From the NCBI RefSeq assembly GCF_000156395.1, contig NZ_GG703818.1, positions 385,667-449,666 on the forward strand: 64,000 nucleotides of DNA. Reading direction: 5' to 3'. Numbering within the stretch: position 1 is the stretch's first letter; every line of letters begins with the position of its first letter. Position numbers and translations under genes: made by a program. Source of the DNA: Providencia rustigianii DSM 4541 (GTDB lineage: Bacteria; Pseudomonadota; Gammaproteobacteria; Enterobacterales; Enterobacteriaceae). This document shows, one piece after another, positions 39,927 through 50,885 of this stretch. The notes beneath the pieces were generated by a model. The model was not told where the DNA came from, did no database searches, and was given only the letters and a program-made list of their open reading frames with translations.

Positions 39927-41291
39927 ATTACTCATATTAGTCCATTAGGATCTATGGATCTCTTATCTCAGCTTGAAGTGGATATGCTGAAGCGGACCGC
40001 TAGCAGCCACTTATATCAGCTATATAGAAACTGCTCCTTAGCGGTTCTACATTCTGGTAGCTTAACGGATAGCAGCAAAGAGTTATTAGAGAAAAGCGCT
40101 GGCTTTGATATCAATATATTACGCAGAGAGCGTGGTATTAAGCTCGAGTTAATCAACCCACCGGAAAAAGCGTTTGTTGACGGAAAAATCATTCGTTCAT
40201 TGCAAGCGAACTTATTCGCCGTTTTACGCGATATTTTATTTGTCCACGGGCAAATCAATACGGCTCAAAAACAGTTCCATCTTGACCTAGAAAACGGTAT
40301 CCATCTCACCAATATGATCTTCTCCATACTGCGTAATGCCCGCGCACTGCACATTGATGAAGATCCAAATATGATCGTTTGCTGGGGTGGACACTCCATC
40401 AATGAAACCGAATATTTGTACGGTCGCAAAGTGGGTAATGAGCTAGGGTTACGAGAACTCAATATCTGTACAGGCTGTGGCCCCGGAGCGATGGAAGCCC
40501 CAATGAAAGGCGCCGCAGTAGGCCACGCTCAACAACGTTATAAAGACAGCCGTTTTATTGGTTTAACTGAGCCATCTATTATCGCTGCTGAGCCACCTAA
40601 CCCATTGGTTAATGAACTCATTATCATGCCTGACATTGAAAAACGTCTTGAAGCGTTTGTCAGGTTAGCTCACGGAATTATTATTTTTCCGGGTGGTGTG
40701 GGGACTGCGGAAGAATTACTGTATCTATTAGGCATTATGATGGATCCAGAAAACAGCGAGCAAGTATTACCGCTGGTTCTCACGGGACCAAAAGAGAGTG
40801 CGGAATACTTCACTGTTCTGGATGATTTTATTCGCCATACTTTAGGCGATGAAGCTTGCCAACATTACCAAATCATTATCGATGACCCGCAAGAAGTTGC
40901 TCGAGTCATGAAAAAAGGCATGTCTGCGGTAAAAGAAAACCGTCGAAATACCGGTGATGCCTATAGCTTCAACTGGTCGATTAAAATTGCCCATGACTTA
41001 CAGCATCCATTTGAACCTACCCATGAAAATATGGCATCCTTGAGCCTACATCCAGGCCAAGCACCAGAGAAACTGGCATCTGATTTACGTCGTGCATTCT
41101 CTGGAATTGTTGCTGGTAACGTGAAAGAAGTCGGTATGAAAGCGATAGAAAAACAGGGTCCGTTCAAAATTCATGGCGATAGCGATATTATGAAGCGTAT
41201 GGATATTCTCCTTCAAGGCTTTGTAAAACAGCATCGAATGAAGCTGCCGGGCGGAACTGCATACGAACCTTGCTATGAAATCGTGAAATAA
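39924..41291 (+). CDS. ppnN: Nucleotide 5'-monophosphate nucleosidase PpnN
   Basis: Splits purine and pyrimidine nucleotide monophosphates to base plus ribose 5-phosphate; in E. coli it is activated by (p)ppGpp. It is 455 residues (E. coli 454, formerly YgdH). The LOG/lysine-decarboxylase-like motif [13 protein letters not shown] is near residue 285 and the nucleotide-binding [13 protein letters not shown] near 192. A 30-residue longer frame exists, but the TTG start has a much better ribosome site and matches the family. Confidence 0.95.
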   Translation: MITHISPLGSMDLLSQLEVDMLKRTASSHLYQLYRNCSLAVLHSGSLTDSSKELLEKSAGFDINILRRERGIKLELINPPEKAFVDGKIIRSLQANLFAVLRDILFVHGQINTAQKQFHLDLENGIHLTNMIFSILRNARALHIDEDPNMIVCWGGHSINETEYLYGRKVGNELGLRELNICTGCGPGAMEAPMKGAAVGHAQQRYKDSRFIGLTEPSIIAAEPPNPLVNELIIMPDIEKRLEAFVRLAHGIIIFPGGVGTAEELLYLLGIMMDPENSEQVLPLVLTGPKESAEYFTVLDDFIRHTLGDEACQHYQIIIDDPQEVARVMKKGMSAVKENRRNTGDAYSFNWSIKIAHDLQHPFEPTHENMASLSLHPGQAPEKLASDLRRAFSGIVAGNVKEVGMKAIEKQGPFKIHGDSDIMKRMDILLQGFVKQHRMKLPGGTAYEPCYEIVK

Positions 41292-41339
41292 TGACTCTCT
41301 CGCGCCAAGGATGGCGCGTCAGAAGGCCTAACGGTATTT

Positions 41340-42107
41340 ATGATCCACTTATTAATTATTGACGCATTGAATCTAATTCGACGTATCCACGCGGTTCAAG
41401 GTAGCCCCTGTGGAGAAACGTGTTTATCCGCAATTTCTCAGCTAATCACTCATACAGATGCCACCCATATTGTGGCCGTTTTCGATGAGGATGGCAGGCA
41501 TCATAGTTGGCGTCATGAAAAATTGCCTGACTACAAAGCGGGTCGCCAACCCATGCCAGAAGAATTACAAACTGAGCTTCCCTCGTTAGTCTCCCAATTT
41601 GAAGAAAATGGTATTCACTGCTGGCAATCAGAAGGTGATGAAGCAGACGATTTGGCCGCTACGCTAGCAAAACGGATAGCCAGTGCGGGTCATACGGTAA
41701 CCATCGTTTCCACCGATAAAGGTTATTGCCAGCTACTTTCACCCAACCTACGTATTCGTGATTATTTTCAAAAACGTTGGCTTGATGTGCCGTTTATTGA
41801 AAATGAATTTGGTGTAAAGCCGGAACAACTACCAGATTATTGGGGACTTGCAGGGATCAGTAGCAGTAAAGTTCCTGGTGTTGCAGGAATTGGTGCGAAA
41901 AGTGCCACAACGCTACTTCAGCGATTTCAGAATATTGAGAATCTGTATGCTAACTTTGATTCACTTGAAGAAAAATGGCAGAAAAAACTCGCTAACAATC
42001 AGGAAATCGCGATGATTTGCCGGGATATTGCAACATTGAAAACCGATATTATTCTTAAAGGTAACCTAAACCAGCTACGCTACCAAGAAGCTAAACCCTC
42101 GAAATAA
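41340..42107 (+). CDS. xni: Flap endonuclease Xni (ExoIX)
   Basis: FEN-family protein related to the 5' nuclease domain of DNA polymerase I; E. coli Xni is a structure-specific flap endonuclease. It is 255 residues (E. coli 251). Visible: [17 protein letters not shown] at the N-terminus, [14 protein letters not shown] and [12 protein letters not shown] for metal binding, and the helix-hairpin-helix/K+ site in [16 protein letters not shown]. Follows ppnN by 48 bp on the same strand. Confidence 0.95.
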   Translation: MIHLLIIDALNLIRRIHAVQGSPCGETCLSAISQLITHTDATHIVAVFDEDGRHHSWRHEKLPDYKAGRQPMPEELQTELPSLVSQFEENGIHCWQSEGDEADDLAATLAKRIASAGHTVTIVSTDKGYCQLLSPNLRIRDYFQKRWLDVPFIENEFGVKPEQLPDYWGLAGISSSKVPGVAGIGAKSATTLLQRFQNIENLYANFDSLEEKWQKKLANNQEIAMICRDIATLKTDIILKGNLNQLRYQEAKPSK

Positions 42108-42138
42108 AAAAGTCACTTCATCGTGAAGTGACTTTTTA
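42105..42138. terminator. Bidirectional terminator between xni and rlmM
   Basis: AAAAAAGTCACTTCA(TCG)TGAAGTGACTTTTT: a 9-10-bp stem with A and T runs on opposite sides, so it can stop transcription from either strand. Confidence 0.9.
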
Positions 42139-42153
42139 TCTTTGTTTGATTAA

Positions 42154-43257
42154 TTAGTAAAACTCACGAGCCATCGGGTTAGCAGACCATACCCGCTGCA
42201 CATGTACGGTGATTTCTTCACGGTCATGATACAGCTGCTTAGCTTGAATCAATACGTTAATACCATTTTCTTTCAACTGGGTCCTCATTTTTTCGAAAAT
42301 ATGAGTGACCTCTTCATAGCGCTTTTTCATCGGTAATTTCAGATTGAAAATAGTTTCACGACACCAGCCTTCCTGTAGCCATTGCGTCATTAATGCTGCA
42401 ACCTTAGCTGGTTTTTCAACCATATCGCAGACTAACCACGTAATATTTTGCGATGTTGGTTGATACTTAAAACCATCAACACGATGATGTTTTACTTGCC
42501 CTGTATCCATCAAGCTTTCTGCCATCGGGCCATTATCCACAGCGTCGACCATCATGCTACGTTTGACTAATTGGTAAGTCCATCCCCCCGGACAGGCGCC
42601 TAAATCTACCGCTTTCATTCCACTAGCTAAACGCTCATCCCATTCTTCATAAGGGATAAATACATGGAAAGCTTCTTCTAATTTCAATGTTGAACGGCTT
42701 GGTGCATCCGATGGGAATTTCAGTCGCGGGATCCCCATATAAAACATAGAACTATTGTTTGAATAAGAATAACCGGTGTAGCAACAACCCGGTGCAATAA
42801 AAAACACATGCACAATTGGGCGTTTAAAATTCTCTTTTGCCAATAACACTTTTTCTTTACGTAATGCATTACGCAGAGGAACTGTAAATTTACGGCAGAA
42901 TTTCATTAACTCTTTGGATTCATTCGTATCCGCAACTTCTACGCGAAGATCACCCGCTCTCTCAACTTGTTGTTTGAGAATATTCACTATTGGAGTAATA
43001 CGATCTTCAGGTGGCAGATCCTTGAGTAAGTCTCCCACAACAAACATTTGGCGAGCAAAAATCAGTTCACGAAACGGCAGAGTACGAGCTAGTCGATCGG
43101 CATCTTCGGCTTGATAGCATTCGAAAATCACATACCCACTGTTCTCTTTTACACGGGCAAAACCAAAAATTTCCCTCTGCCCTGCTTTATCTGTAATTTC
43201 TGCTGCACACTCTTTTTCAAAGCCCGGGCGGCAATACAGTGCAATTTTATTACTCAT
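42154..43257 (-). CDS. rlmM: 23S rRNA (cytidine(2498)-2'-O)-methyltransferase
   Basis: SAM-dependent 2'-O-methylation of C2498 in the peptidyl transferase region. It is 367 residues (E. coli 366): an N-terminal THUMP domain and a C-terminal Rossmann methyltransferase with motif [16 protein letters not shown] near 223 and the VCDMVEKP segment. Its start overlaps the ygdD stop by 8 bases. Confidence 0.96.
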   Translation of the reverse strand: MSNKIALYCRPGFEKECAAEITDKAGQREIFGFARVKENSGYVIFECYQAEDADRLARTLPFRELIFARQMFVVGDLLKDLPPEDRITPIVNILKQQVERAGDLRVEVADTNESKELMKFCRKFTVPLRNALRKEKVLLAKENFKRPIVHVFFIAPGCCYTGYSYSNNSSMFYMGIPRLKFPSDAPSRSTLKLEEAFHVFIPYEEWDERLASGMKAVDLGACPGGWTYQLVKRSMMVDAVDNGPMAESLMDTGQVKHHRVDGFKYQPTSQNITWLVCDMVEKPAKVAALMTQWLQEGWCRETIFNLKLPMKKRYEEVTHIFEKMRTQLKENGINVLIQAKQLYHDREEITVHVQRVWSANPMAREFY

Positions 43258-43645
43258 TGCGTGACGCCAATTTCCTTAGACGCATAGCGCCAATAACCAC
43301 TAAAAGCCAGCCAATCAGGAAACACACGCCTCCTATTGGCGTAAAATATGAAAAGTATTTTACCTGCAATAAGGCCATACAATAAAGGCTTCCACTAAAA
43401 AGAAGTATCCCTACGGAGAAAAAGACTCCCGACCAATAGAACCACAGAATAACTTTACGTAATAAAACTGCGCTCAATACCATCAAAACGACAGTATGAA
43501 ACATTTGATATCGTAGACCTGTTTCAATCCACGCCATTTGGTGCTCACTCATAATTGGCGCAAGCGCATGAGAGCCAATAGCACCAAAAGCAACGGCAAA
43601 AAAACCGCTAATCCCTGCAAAAATTAACATCAAACGACTATTCAC
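43250..43645 (-). CDS. ygdD: DUF423 family inner-membrane protein YgdD
   Basis: Small membrane protein of unknown function, 131 residues as in E. coli, with four hydrophobic helices. The family segments [33 protein letters not shown] and [13 protein letters not shown] are clear. The start is GTG with AAGGTGC upstream. It overlaps rlmM and follows gcvA by 27 bp, so gcvA-ygdD-rlmM may be one transcript, as in E. coli. Confidence 0.92.
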   Translation of the reverse strand: MNSRLMLIFAGISGFFAVAFGAIGSHALAPIMSEHQMAWIETGLRYQMFHTVVLMVLSAVLLRKVILWFYWSGVFFSVGILLFSGSLYCMALLQVKYFSYFTPIGGVCFLIGWLLVVIGAMRLRKLASRNE

Positions 43646-43672
43646 GATAGCACCTTAGTTTTGATTGTTTAA

Positions 43673-44614
43673 CTATTCGATAAGCGGTAAATCTTGATCA
43701 TTGGTAATAAAACCTAACTTTTCTTGTTCACTCGCTGCTTGCGCTAGGATCCATTGACGAAATGCCGCTATCTTCCCTATCTCTGCCTGATTCTCTTGGC
43801 AGACTAAATAAAATGCATTTTTACTAACTAATACTTCACTAAATGGGCAAACTAAACGACCAGCATCAATCTCATTTTTTGCCATTACATTATTGGCCAA
43901 CGCAACACCTTGCCCATGGACAGCCGCTTGGATCACCATCGCACTGTGACTAAAAATAGGACCTTGCTGCACATTCACCACATTTTGAATATCTAATTGC
44001 TTAACATAGGCTTGCCAATCTCGACGGGATGAATCATGGAGCAACGTATGTTTCGCTAAATCTTCTGGGATCTTGAGCTGTTTTTCTCCAGTTAACAATG
44101 TTGGTGAACAAACTGGCATTAAATACTCGGCATATAGCCGGTCAGTTCGTAGACCTGACCAATTACCTTTTCCATAAAAAATAGCGACATCAACATCATC
44201 AGCTAACTTATCTTCTTCACGATCCACCGCTTGGATTCGCACATCTATGCCGGGAAAAGCTTGATTAAAGCCCGAAAGGCGAGGCACCAACCATTGTATA
44301 GCGAAACTGGGAGATAAGCTCACAGTGAGTGCGCCTTTAGCACTACGTGCTTGAAGCTTTCTCGTCGCCTCATTTAAAGAAGAAAAAATTTCTTTAATAT
44401 CGAGGTAATAACTCTGCCCTTCTTCGGTCAGTAATAATGAACGATTACGCCGACGAAATAATTTCAACCCGAGGAAATCTTCCAAACTTTTTATTTGGTG
44501 ACTGACAGCCGCTTGCGTAACAAACAGTTCATCTGCCGCTTTAGTAAAACTTAGATGACGAGCGGCGGCATCAAATACTCTCAGAGCATTTAAGGGCGGT
44601 AATCTTTTAGACAT
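43673..44614 (-). CDS. gcvA: LysR-family regulator GcvA
   Basis: Glycine-responsive regulator of the glycine cleavage operon gcvTHP that also activates the sRNA gene gcvB. It is 313 residues (E. coli 305), with the LysR winged helix-turn-helix in the first 65 residues (SFTKAADELFVTQAAVSHQI) and a substrate-binding domain from about 90. It is divergent from gcvB with a shared 101-bp control region. Confidence 0.96.
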   Translation of the reverse strand: MSKRLPPLNALRVFDAAARHLSFTKAADELFVTQAAVSHQIKSLEDFLGLKLFRRRNRSLLLTEEGQSYYLDIKEIFSSLNEATRKLQARSAKGALTVSLSPSFAIQWLVPRLSGFNQAFPGIDVRIQAVDREEDKLADDVDVAIFYGKGNWSGLRTDRLYAEYLMPVCSPTLLTGEKQLKIPEDLAKHTLLHDSSRRDWQAYVKQLDIQNVVNVQQGPIFSHSAMVIQAAVHGQGVALANNVMAKNEIDAGRLVCPFSEVLVSKNAFYLVCQENQAEIGKIAAFRQWILAQAASEQEKLGFITNDQDLPLIE

Positions 44615-44715
44615 AATCAGTTCTACTTGGCTTCGCTATATGCATTAGTTTTTTTCATCCGAAGCATTATAAATTGTCCATTGAGGATACGCTAGTAAAT
44701 ACCTATAGTATGCGC
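44615..44715. promoter_or_regulatory. Divergent gcvA / gcvB promoter region
   Basis: gcvB: -35 TTGAGG (44681-44686), 17-bp spacer, -10 TATAGT (44704-44709), start at about 44716. gcvA (minus strand): -10 TATAAT (44666-44671) with a weak -35. A CTAAT motif typical of GcvA sites occurs on the minus strand at 44645-44649. The overlap of the two promoters fits GcvA repressing itself while activating gcvB. Confidence 0.75.
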
Positions 44716-44915
44716 ACTTCCTAAGCCGGAACGAAAAGTTGCAGAGTTTAGTTACTTTGAAACTTTTGGCTTTGTGGTTGTGATGTTGTGTTTGCAAGTT
44801 GTCTGGATAAACCAGGCTTTGTAGCGATTGCTACTGTTTTTTTCACTTCCTGTACATTTACCCTGTCTGTCCATAGTGATTTTATAGTGCACCGCCTAAG
44901 CGCGGTGCTTTTTTT
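44716..44915 (+). ncRNA. gcvB: GcvB small RNA
   Basis: Hfq-dependent sRNA of about 200 nt that represses many amino-acid and peptide transport mRNAs. The 5' end ACTTCCTAAGCCGGAACG, the G/U-rich R1 seed (around 44775-44810), the conserved block CACTTCCTGTACATTTACCC followed by CTGTCTGTCCATAGTGATT (R2, about 44841-44881), and the terminator GCACCGC(CTAA)GCGGTGC-type hairpin plus T-run (44889-44915) all match E. coli GcvB. Confidence 0.97.
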
Positions 44916-45254
44916 ATTGTTCTTCTATAAAACCCACAAAATCAAAGATAAATAATATTTATTTCATCGTAATAAGAATAACTTCATATTTAAACGCCAT
45001 CTTAAATTAAATTTATTCATTAGTCTAAAAAACAACGTTCAATACTAAAGCAGTAATCGATGACACACCGTTTGCAATTATTCTAAAACTTACGTCACAC
45101 ATTAAAAATCAAGTGTAACAAAATATTTCAAAAAATGGATAAAAGAATGACGTTTTTTATCGCATTCTACTTATTCCGCATTTTCCGTTATGATTAAGCC
45201 TTAAATAAGCCCATTTTTACCTCGTTGAATAGGTAACAACATAGAATTAACACC
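44916..45254. other. Intergenic region between gcvB and csdA
   Basis: About 340 bp, very AT-rich, without a credible gene. E. coli has the small lipoprotein gene ygdI here; it is absent. TATGAT (45189-45194) is a possible csdA -10 with no clear -35. Confidence 0.5.
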
Positions 45255-46460
45255 ATGGATAATTTTAGCGCTCCACAATTTCGCCAACAATTTCCTGCGA
45301 TAAATTCAGAAACGATATTCCTTGATAGCGCAGCAACCGCACTCAAGCCGTTGGAGATGATAAATGCCACCAATGATTACTATCGACTGTCGGGCAGCTC
45401 CGTTTATCGAGGGCAATCCCCCGAGTCACTGAAAATCACCCGCAACTATGAACAAGGGCGCTTATCTGTCGCGAAACTGATCCATGCAATGGATGAAAAG
45501 AACATCATTTGGACGCGAGGGGCTACCGAATCGATCAATCTGATTGCGCAGAGTTATTTCCGTAACAAGCTTCAGCCCGGTGATGAAATTATTGTCAGTG
45601 AAATAGAGCACCATTCAAATCTATTGCCTTGGATGATCTTGGCTCAGCAAACGGGAGCGAAGCTCGTAAAATGGGCTGTAAATACTGATTTAACTCTCGA
45701 TCTTGCTACACTTAAATCTTGCTTAAATGCGAATAGCAAAATTATTGCTATTACCCAAATGTCCAATGTCACTGGATATCAACCTGATATTAAAGCCATA
45801 ACTCAGTTGGCTCATAATGTCGGGGCTAAAGTCGTTGTCGATGGAGCTCAAGGTGTTGTCCATCACCCGCTTAATGTCACAGCGACTGATATTGATTTCT
45901 ATGTATTTTCTGCTCATAAACTCTATGGTCCAACAGGACTAGGAGTCTGCTATGGAAAAGCTGAACATCTTGAACAAATGACGCCATGGCACGGCGGCGG
46001 AAAAATGTTAAACAAAGTCAATTTCGACGGTTTCACACCTGCGCCGATTCCACAACGTTTTGAGGCCGGAACACCCAATATCGCAGGAGTCATAGCCTTC
46101 TCTGCAGTTTTAGATTGGTTAAAAACTCAAGACCTAGCCCAAGCAGAAACTTATACTTGCTCGCTAATTAGTTATGCGCGTGAGCAACTAGCCCTGTTCG
46201 ATGGGTTGATTTGCTACAGTGCCCCACAATCGCCGCTATTATCTTTTAATTTTCAAGATATCCATCATAGTGATTTAGGTCTTTTCTTGACCGAACAAAA
46301 AATTGCTCTACGCTATGGGCAACACTGTGCACAACCATTAATGGATTCACTGAAAATAAGCGGTTGCTTACGGATCTCCGCGATGCCTTACAATAATAAA
46401 CAAGATATTGATAAGTTTATTAATTCAGTAAAATTTGCACTGTCGATTTTAAATGATTAA
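45255..46460 (+). CDS. csdA: Cysteine desulfurase CsdA
   Basis: PLP enzyme that takes sulfur from cysteine (or selenium/sulfinate from analogues) and hands it to CsdE; the CSD system supports Fe-S assembly and, through TcdA, tRNA modification. It is 401 residues as in E. coli. The PLP lysine is in FSAHKLYGPTG near residue 222, the conserved His in EIEHHSNLLPW, and the catalytic Cys in RYGQHCAQPLM near 357. csdE follows after 11 bp. Confidence 0.96.
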   Translation: MDNFSAPQFRQQFPAINSETIFLDSAATALKPLEMINATNDYYRLSGSSVYRGQSPESLKITRNYEQGRLSVAKLIHAMDEKNIIWTRGATESINLIAQSYFRNKLQPGDEIIVSEIEHHSNLLPWMILAQQTGAKLVKWAVNTDLTLDLATLKSCLNANSKIIAITQMSNVTGYQPDIKAITQLAHNVGAKVVVDGAQGVVHHPLNVTATDIDFYVFSAHKLYGPTGLGVCYGKAEHLEQMTPWHGGGKMLNKVNFDGFTPAPIPQRFEAGTPNIAGVIAFSAVLDWLKTQDLAQAETYTCSLISYAREQLALFDGLICYSAPQSPLLSFNFQDIHHSDLGLFLTEQKIALRYGQHCAQPLMDSLKISGCLRISAMPYNNKQDIDKFINSVKFALSILND

Positions 46461-46471
46461 AAGGAAATCTA

Positions 46472-46930
46472 ATGACTTTGTCTAGACATGAACTGGCTTC
46501 TCATCCCTTTGGCACAGAGATTGTCACACATGAAATTGTTGAACAGTTTTCCAAACAAAAAGCTTGGGAAGAAAAATATCGTCTATTAATCCAGTTAGCG
46601 AAACAGTTGCCAACATTAACGGATGAAGAAAAACAACAGACCCAAGAAGTTCAAGGTTGTGAAAACCGAGTATGGATTGGCGCACTTCTCAATGATGATG
46701 ATACTTTTCACTTTTATGGTGACAGTGAAGGACGTGTAGTAAAAGGCTTATTTGCTATCTTGTTAACCGCGATCGAACATAAGAATGCCGAGCAAATATT
46801 AACAACTGATTTTGATGATATTTTTAACCAGACTGGTTTATCAGGACAGCTTAGCGAGTCACGCCAGAATGGTATTCAAGCGTTGATCGCCGCGATAAAA
46901 AATATCGCGAGTGAAATGACCCCTGCCTAA
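46472..46930 (+). CDS. csdE: Sulfur acceptor protein CsdE
   Basis: SufE-like protein that accepts persulfide from CsdA. It is 152 residues (E. coli 147). The acceptor Cys is in VQGCENRVWIG near residue 66; HFYGDSEGRVVKGL is the second family motif. AAGGAAA lies before the ATG. Cotranscribed with csdA and convergent with its functional partner tcdA. Confidence 0.95.
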   Translation: MTLSRHELASHPFGTEIVTHEIVEQFSKQKAWEEKYRLLIQLAKQLPTLTDEEKQQTQEVQGCENRVWIGALLNDDDTFHFYGDSEGRVVKGLFAILLTAIEHKNAEQILTTDFDDIFNQTGLSGQLSESRQNGIQALIAAIKNIASEMTPA

Positions 46931-46934
46931 TGAT

Positions 46935-46961
46935 ATTTGAGGCTACCTCGTAGCCTCAATA
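46935..46961. terminator. Hairpin between convergent csdE and tcdA
   Basis: TTGAGGCTAC(CTC)GTAGCCTCAA, a perfect 10-bp stem (46937-46959). The T-tracts on both sides are interrupted. Confidence 0.7.
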
Positions 46962-46963
46962 AC

Positions 46964-47776
46964 CTATTTTTGAGCCTCACGCTGAGCTTTAGCAATCATT
47001 TTTTTCAATGCATGAGATACAGCAATAAAACCAAAGCTAGCAGTAACCATCGTCACCGCCCCAAACCCTGAAGCACAATCCATACGTTTAGAGCCATCTG
47101 CGGTACTTTTTGCCGCACAAACTGTGCCATCACTCTGCGGGTAAACCAATTGCTCAGTCGAGAATACACAATCAATTCCTAGCTTACCCTTGCCATTTTT
47201 AACGACATTAAAATCTGACTTTAATCTTTCGCGCAATTTTGCGGCTAAAGGATCTTGAACAGTCTTAGCCAAATCTACAACTTGGATCTGTGTTGGGTCA
47301 ATTTGCCCACCAGCACCACCGGTTGTCACAACAGGAATTTTAAAACGTCGACAATAAGCCAGTAGAGCCGCTTTCGGTCTAACACTGTCGATAGCATCAA
47401 TGACGTAATTAAACCCTTTGGAGAGGTATTCAGAAACATTATCGACGGTAATAAAATCATCGATAACATTCACCTGACATTCGGGGTTAATATCCAAAAT
47501 ACGATTCTTCATCACATCAACTTTAGGCTGCCCTACGGTTGATTTCAGAGCGTGAAGTTGTCGATTAGTATTAGTGACACAAATGTCATCCATATCTATC
47601 AGAGTGATAGAGCCAATACCTGAACGAGCTAACGCTTCCGCAGCCCAGACGCCTACACCACCAACACCAATGACACAAACGTGAGAACGAGCAAATAACT
47701 GGAGAGCTTGTTGCCCATATAAACGCCCAATACCAGCAAATCGCTGCATCCACGCGTCAGAAAGTTGAGTTTGCAT
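46964..47776 (-). CDS. tcdA: tRNA threonylcarbamoyladenosine dehydratase TcdA
   Basis: E1-like enzyme (CsdL) that uses ATP to cyclise t6A37 to ct6A in ANN-decoding tRNAs; it receives support from CsdA-CsdE next door. It is 270 residues (E. coli 268), with the nucleotide-binding GVGGVGVWAAEALARSG near 36, IDMDDICVTNTNRQ, and the conserved DAIDSVRPKAAL region. C-terminal hydrophobic helix near 240-260 fits membrane association. Confidence 0.95.
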   Translation of the reverse strand: MQTQLSDAWMQRFAGIGRLYGQQALQLFARSHVCVIGVGGVGVWAAEALARSGIGSITLIDMDDICVTNTNRQLHALKSTVGQPKVDVMKNRILDINPECQVNVIDDFITVDNVSEYLSKGFNYVIDAIDSVRPKAALLAYCRRFKIPVVTTGGAGGQIDPTQIQVVDLAKTVQDPLAAKLRERLKSDFNVVKNGKGKLGIDCVFSTEQLVYPQSDGTVCAAKSTADGSKRMDCASGFGAVTMVTASFGFIAVSHALKKMIAKAQREAQK

Positions 47777-47806
47777 AATGACAAACGACCTTAGTTAAAA
47801 CAGTAA

Positions 47807-48898
47807 CTACAACGAACTAAAAACAGGTTGGCTCTTTTTCAACACCCACACGCGTCCATAGTGGTTATAAAAACCCGCCATTTTTCCCGCTTCATGCCCT
47901 GTTCCGTGATAAATATCGAAATGATGCCCTTTAATTGCACCACCAACATCAAGTGCCACCATCATACGCATTTCATATTGGCCCGTAAATTTTCCGTTAT
48001 TATCCAATACTGGGATTTCAGCTAATAATGCAGTGCCTGGTGGGATCAATGTTTTATCCGATGCGACTGAGGCTTTAGCAATTAATGGTACTGCACTCGC
48101 GCCACGTACCGGTACAAAAGATTGCGGATTAAAGAAAACGAATGAAGGATTGGATTCTAATAACTCACGAACTTCTTGTTCACTGTGGGAATTTGTCCAA
48201 TCATGGATCGCTTGTAGAGACATTTTCTCTAACGGGACTTCGCCACGATCAACTAACACTTTACCTATGCTTTTATAAGCATGACCATTTTTTCCGGCAT
48301 AACCAAAAAAGTTTAGCGGGCTACCATCACCAAAATCTACATAGCCACTGCCCTGAACTTCCATCATGAAGTTATCAACTGCAGAATTACTATAAGCTAG
48401 TATGTGTTTTTTACTTAACGCACCATTATAGATTTGCGCTCGACTCGGTAAACGTTTTTTACCTTTCGGTGGCATCCCGTAAAGTGGATGGCGGAACTCC
48501 CCTTGTGGTGAACGGCGAGCTTCGATAACTGGCGTGTAATATCCCGTAAATTGAACGTTACCGTAGTTATCCATTCCTTCCATTTGGAAAGCCGATAAAT
48601 TAAAGCGTGATAACTGAGCCGGATCGCCCCCCGCCATCAACCAATTTTCTATCGCATGATAAGTGTCATTATTACTATTGAATAAACGTGGTGATGAATT
48701 TTTAATTTCCGTCACTTGGCGATTAAAGTCAGGAGTATTAATAGGCCTCCCTTGTACATTAACTTGACTCACTGGCTGTAAGTCACTAACCAATTTACCA
48801 TCTTTATACTGCTGCCCTTTATCTGTTGGATGAGATTGACAACCAACTAAAAAACTCAAAAAGACGCCTGCAATTAACCCTTTCTGCCATGAATTCAT
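47807..48898 (-). CDS. mltA: Membrane-bound lytic murein transglycosylase A
   Basis: Outer-membrane lipoprotein that cleaves peptidoglycan glycan strands with formation of 1,6-anhydromuropeptides. It is 363 residues (E. coli 365). The lipobox is FLVGC (Cys about 20), and the 3D-domain active site with the catalytic Asp is in ALDVGGAIKGHHFDIYHG near the C-terminus. The ATG at 48898 is five bases after AGGTGG; a GTG three codons upstream overlaps that site and is unlikely. Confidence 0.95.
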   Translation of the reverse strand: MNSWQKGLIAGVFLSFLVGCQSHPTDKGQQYKDGKLVSDLQPVSQVNVQGRPINTPDFNRQVTEIKNSSPRLFNSNNDTYHAIENWLMAGGDPAQLSRFNLSAFQMEGMDNYGNVQFTGYYTPVIEARRSPQGEFRHPLYGMPPKGKKRLPSRAQIYNGALSKKHILAYSNSAVDNFMMEVQGSGYVDFGDGSPLNFFGYAGKNGHAYKSIGKVLVDRGEVPLEKMSLQAIHDWTNSHSEQEVRELLESNPSFVFFNPQSFVPVRGASAVPLIAKASVASDKTLIPPGTALLAEIPVLDNNGKFTGQYEMRMMVALDVGGAIKGHHFDIYHGTGHEAGKMAGFYNHYGRVWVLKKSQPVFSSL

Positions 48899-49082
48899 CT
48901 TTACCACCTAACTCATATCCGATATGAAGCGCACAATAGCAAACCCAAATTGAGAATGAAACGTGTAAAAATATTTAGTGGGGCTATTTTTACTTTTCAC
49001 CCTCACCGAGAATAAAAAATCAACATTTTGTCTATTTTTCATCCTCCAAGTAATGAAAAATGAAAAAAAAACACGAAAAAAC

Positions 49083-49117
49083 TTGCATCAGATCTCATCC
49101 CGAGTATAGTGCCCGCT
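49083..49117 (+). promoter_or_regulatory. metZWV tRNA promoter
   Basis: -35 TTGCAT (49083-49088), 16-bp spacer, -10 TATAGT (49105-49110), then GCCCGC. The GC-rich discriminator is that of a stringently controlled stable-RNA promoter. Confidence 0.8.
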
Positions 49118-49123
49118 ATCGGA

Positions 49124-49200
<77 letters not shown>

Positions 49201-49292
49201 ATTTTTGATTTAGTCATTTCTTGATTTAGTCAATGTAGTTTCGGTAGTAAAATCAAAATGTAGTTTATTAAAGTAGTAAAAAATATTTCAGG

Positions 49293-49369
<77 letters not shown>

Positions 49370-49397
49370 ATTTCCTGTTATATTTTAACCTTTCAGT

Positions 49398-49474
<77 letters not shown>

Positions 49475-49631
49475 ATTCTTAGTTGTATTCTTTCTTACCT
49501 ATTCCTTTAAAGCTTCAATTCGTTTTCTACTCTTTCAATTTCCAACAAATTACTTTTTATCAATACGTTACTTTTTTGCTAATAAAAAAGGCGGCGCACA
49601 TTGCTGCTCACCACCTTCTTTAATTTATTAA

Positions 49632-50885
49632 TTATTTATTACGGATTGCTAACTCGCCACCATTGCGGAAATAGGCTTTAATTCCTTGGAAAATTGACTC
49701 TGCCATTTGCTGTTGGAATTTAGCAGTCTTTAACTTACGCTCTTCTTCCAAGTTACTAATAAAGGCAGTCTCCACCAAAATAGACGGAATTTCAGGGGCT
49801 TTTAATACTGCGAACCCAGCCTGATCAACCCGATTCTTATGCAGTCTATTTACTTTTCCCATACGTTTAAGGACTTCATCCCCAAACTTCAAACTGTCAT
49901 TGATTGTCGCTGTTTGCACCAGATCTAACATGGTATGGTCGAGATAAACATCGCCGCTTTTACTCACCCCACCGATTAAGTCAGCTTCGTTCTGGGTTTG
50001 TGCAAGATAACGTGCCGTATTACTGGTGGCACCTTTTGTCGACAACGCAAACACCGATGAACCATTTGCTGAGCGGTTAGTAAAAGCATCCGCATGAATC
50101 GATACAAAAAGGTCTGCCTGCATTTTTCTGGCTTTTGCTACCCGCACTTTCAATGGAATAAATACATCCTCATTACGTGTCATATAAGCACGCATTTTTG
50201 GATCTTTATCAATCAATGCTTTCAATCGACGGGCAATTTGTAAGACTACGTCTTTTTCGCGTGTCTTATATTTACCAATTGCACCGGGATCTTCACCGCC
50301 ATGACCAGGGTCAATCATGATAATGATCGGTCGGTCAGTCCCTGCTTTACCCGGTTTTTTCGCCTGAGCAGGCATACTCTCTTCTAAATCCCCTTTATTG
50401 TAATCCTCAAGCAATGCCAATAAAGGATCATCGTTGGTTTCTACCCCTTTACCCGGATAAAAATCAATGACCAAACGATGTTTAAATTCTGAGACGGGAG
50501 CAATAGTAAAGAATCGAGGGCTAACCTTATTCTTTACTTCAAAAACTAAACGTACTGTTTTCGGATCAAATTGCCCAACCCGAACTAATTTTAAGTAAGG
50601 GTCACGAGACTGAATCTGGCTTCCCATATTTTTTAGTACGTTATTTAACTGTACGCCTTCCAAGTCAACGACAATGCGCTCAGGATTATTCAGCACGAAT
50701 TGGCGATACTTTAAAGGGACGCTCGATTCGAGTGTAATACGGGTATAACTCGAGGCTGGCCAAATGCGCACGGCAATAATGCTGCTACTCGCAGCAAAAC
50801 CGAATGGGCTGACACTCAGCAGCATAACCGCAGCCGCACCTTGTAATAGGCGGCGTTTTGATGGGCTGTGATCTTGATGACTCAT
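49632..50885 (-). CDS. amiC: N-acetylmuramoyl-L-alanine amidase AmiC
   Basis: Zinc amidase that splits septal peptidoglycan during daughter-cell separation, activated by NlpD. It is 417 residues as in E. coli. A twin-arginine signal ([15 protein letters not shown]) shows Tat export; an AMIN domain (about 35-140) targets the septum, and the Amidase_3 domain (about 190-410) has zinc ligands in [10 protein letters not shown], the Glu next to TREKD, and SIHADAF, plus ETAFISN. The ATG at 50885 gives MSHQD; a TTG one codon upstream is unlikely. Confidence 0.96.
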   Translation of the reverse strand: MSHQDHSPSKRRLLQGAAAVMLLSVSPFGFAASSSIIAVRIWPASSYTRITLESSVPLKYRQFVLNNPERIVVDLEGVQLNNVLKNMGSQIQSRDPYLKLVRVGQFDPKTVRLVFEVKNKVSPRFFTIAPVSEFKHRLVIDFYPGKGVETNDDPLLALLEDYNKGDLEESMPAQAKKPGKAGTDRPIIIMIDPGHGGEDPGAIGKYKTREKDVVLQIARRLKALIDKDPKMRAYMTRNEDVFIPLKVRVAKARKMQADLFVSIHADAFTNRSANGSSVFALSTKGATSNTARYLAQTQNEADLIGGVSKSGDVYLDHTMLDLVQTATINDSLKFGDEVLKRMGKVNRLHKNRVDQAGFAVLKAPEIPSILVETAFISNLEEERKLKTAKFQQQMAESIFQGIKAYFRNGGELAIRNK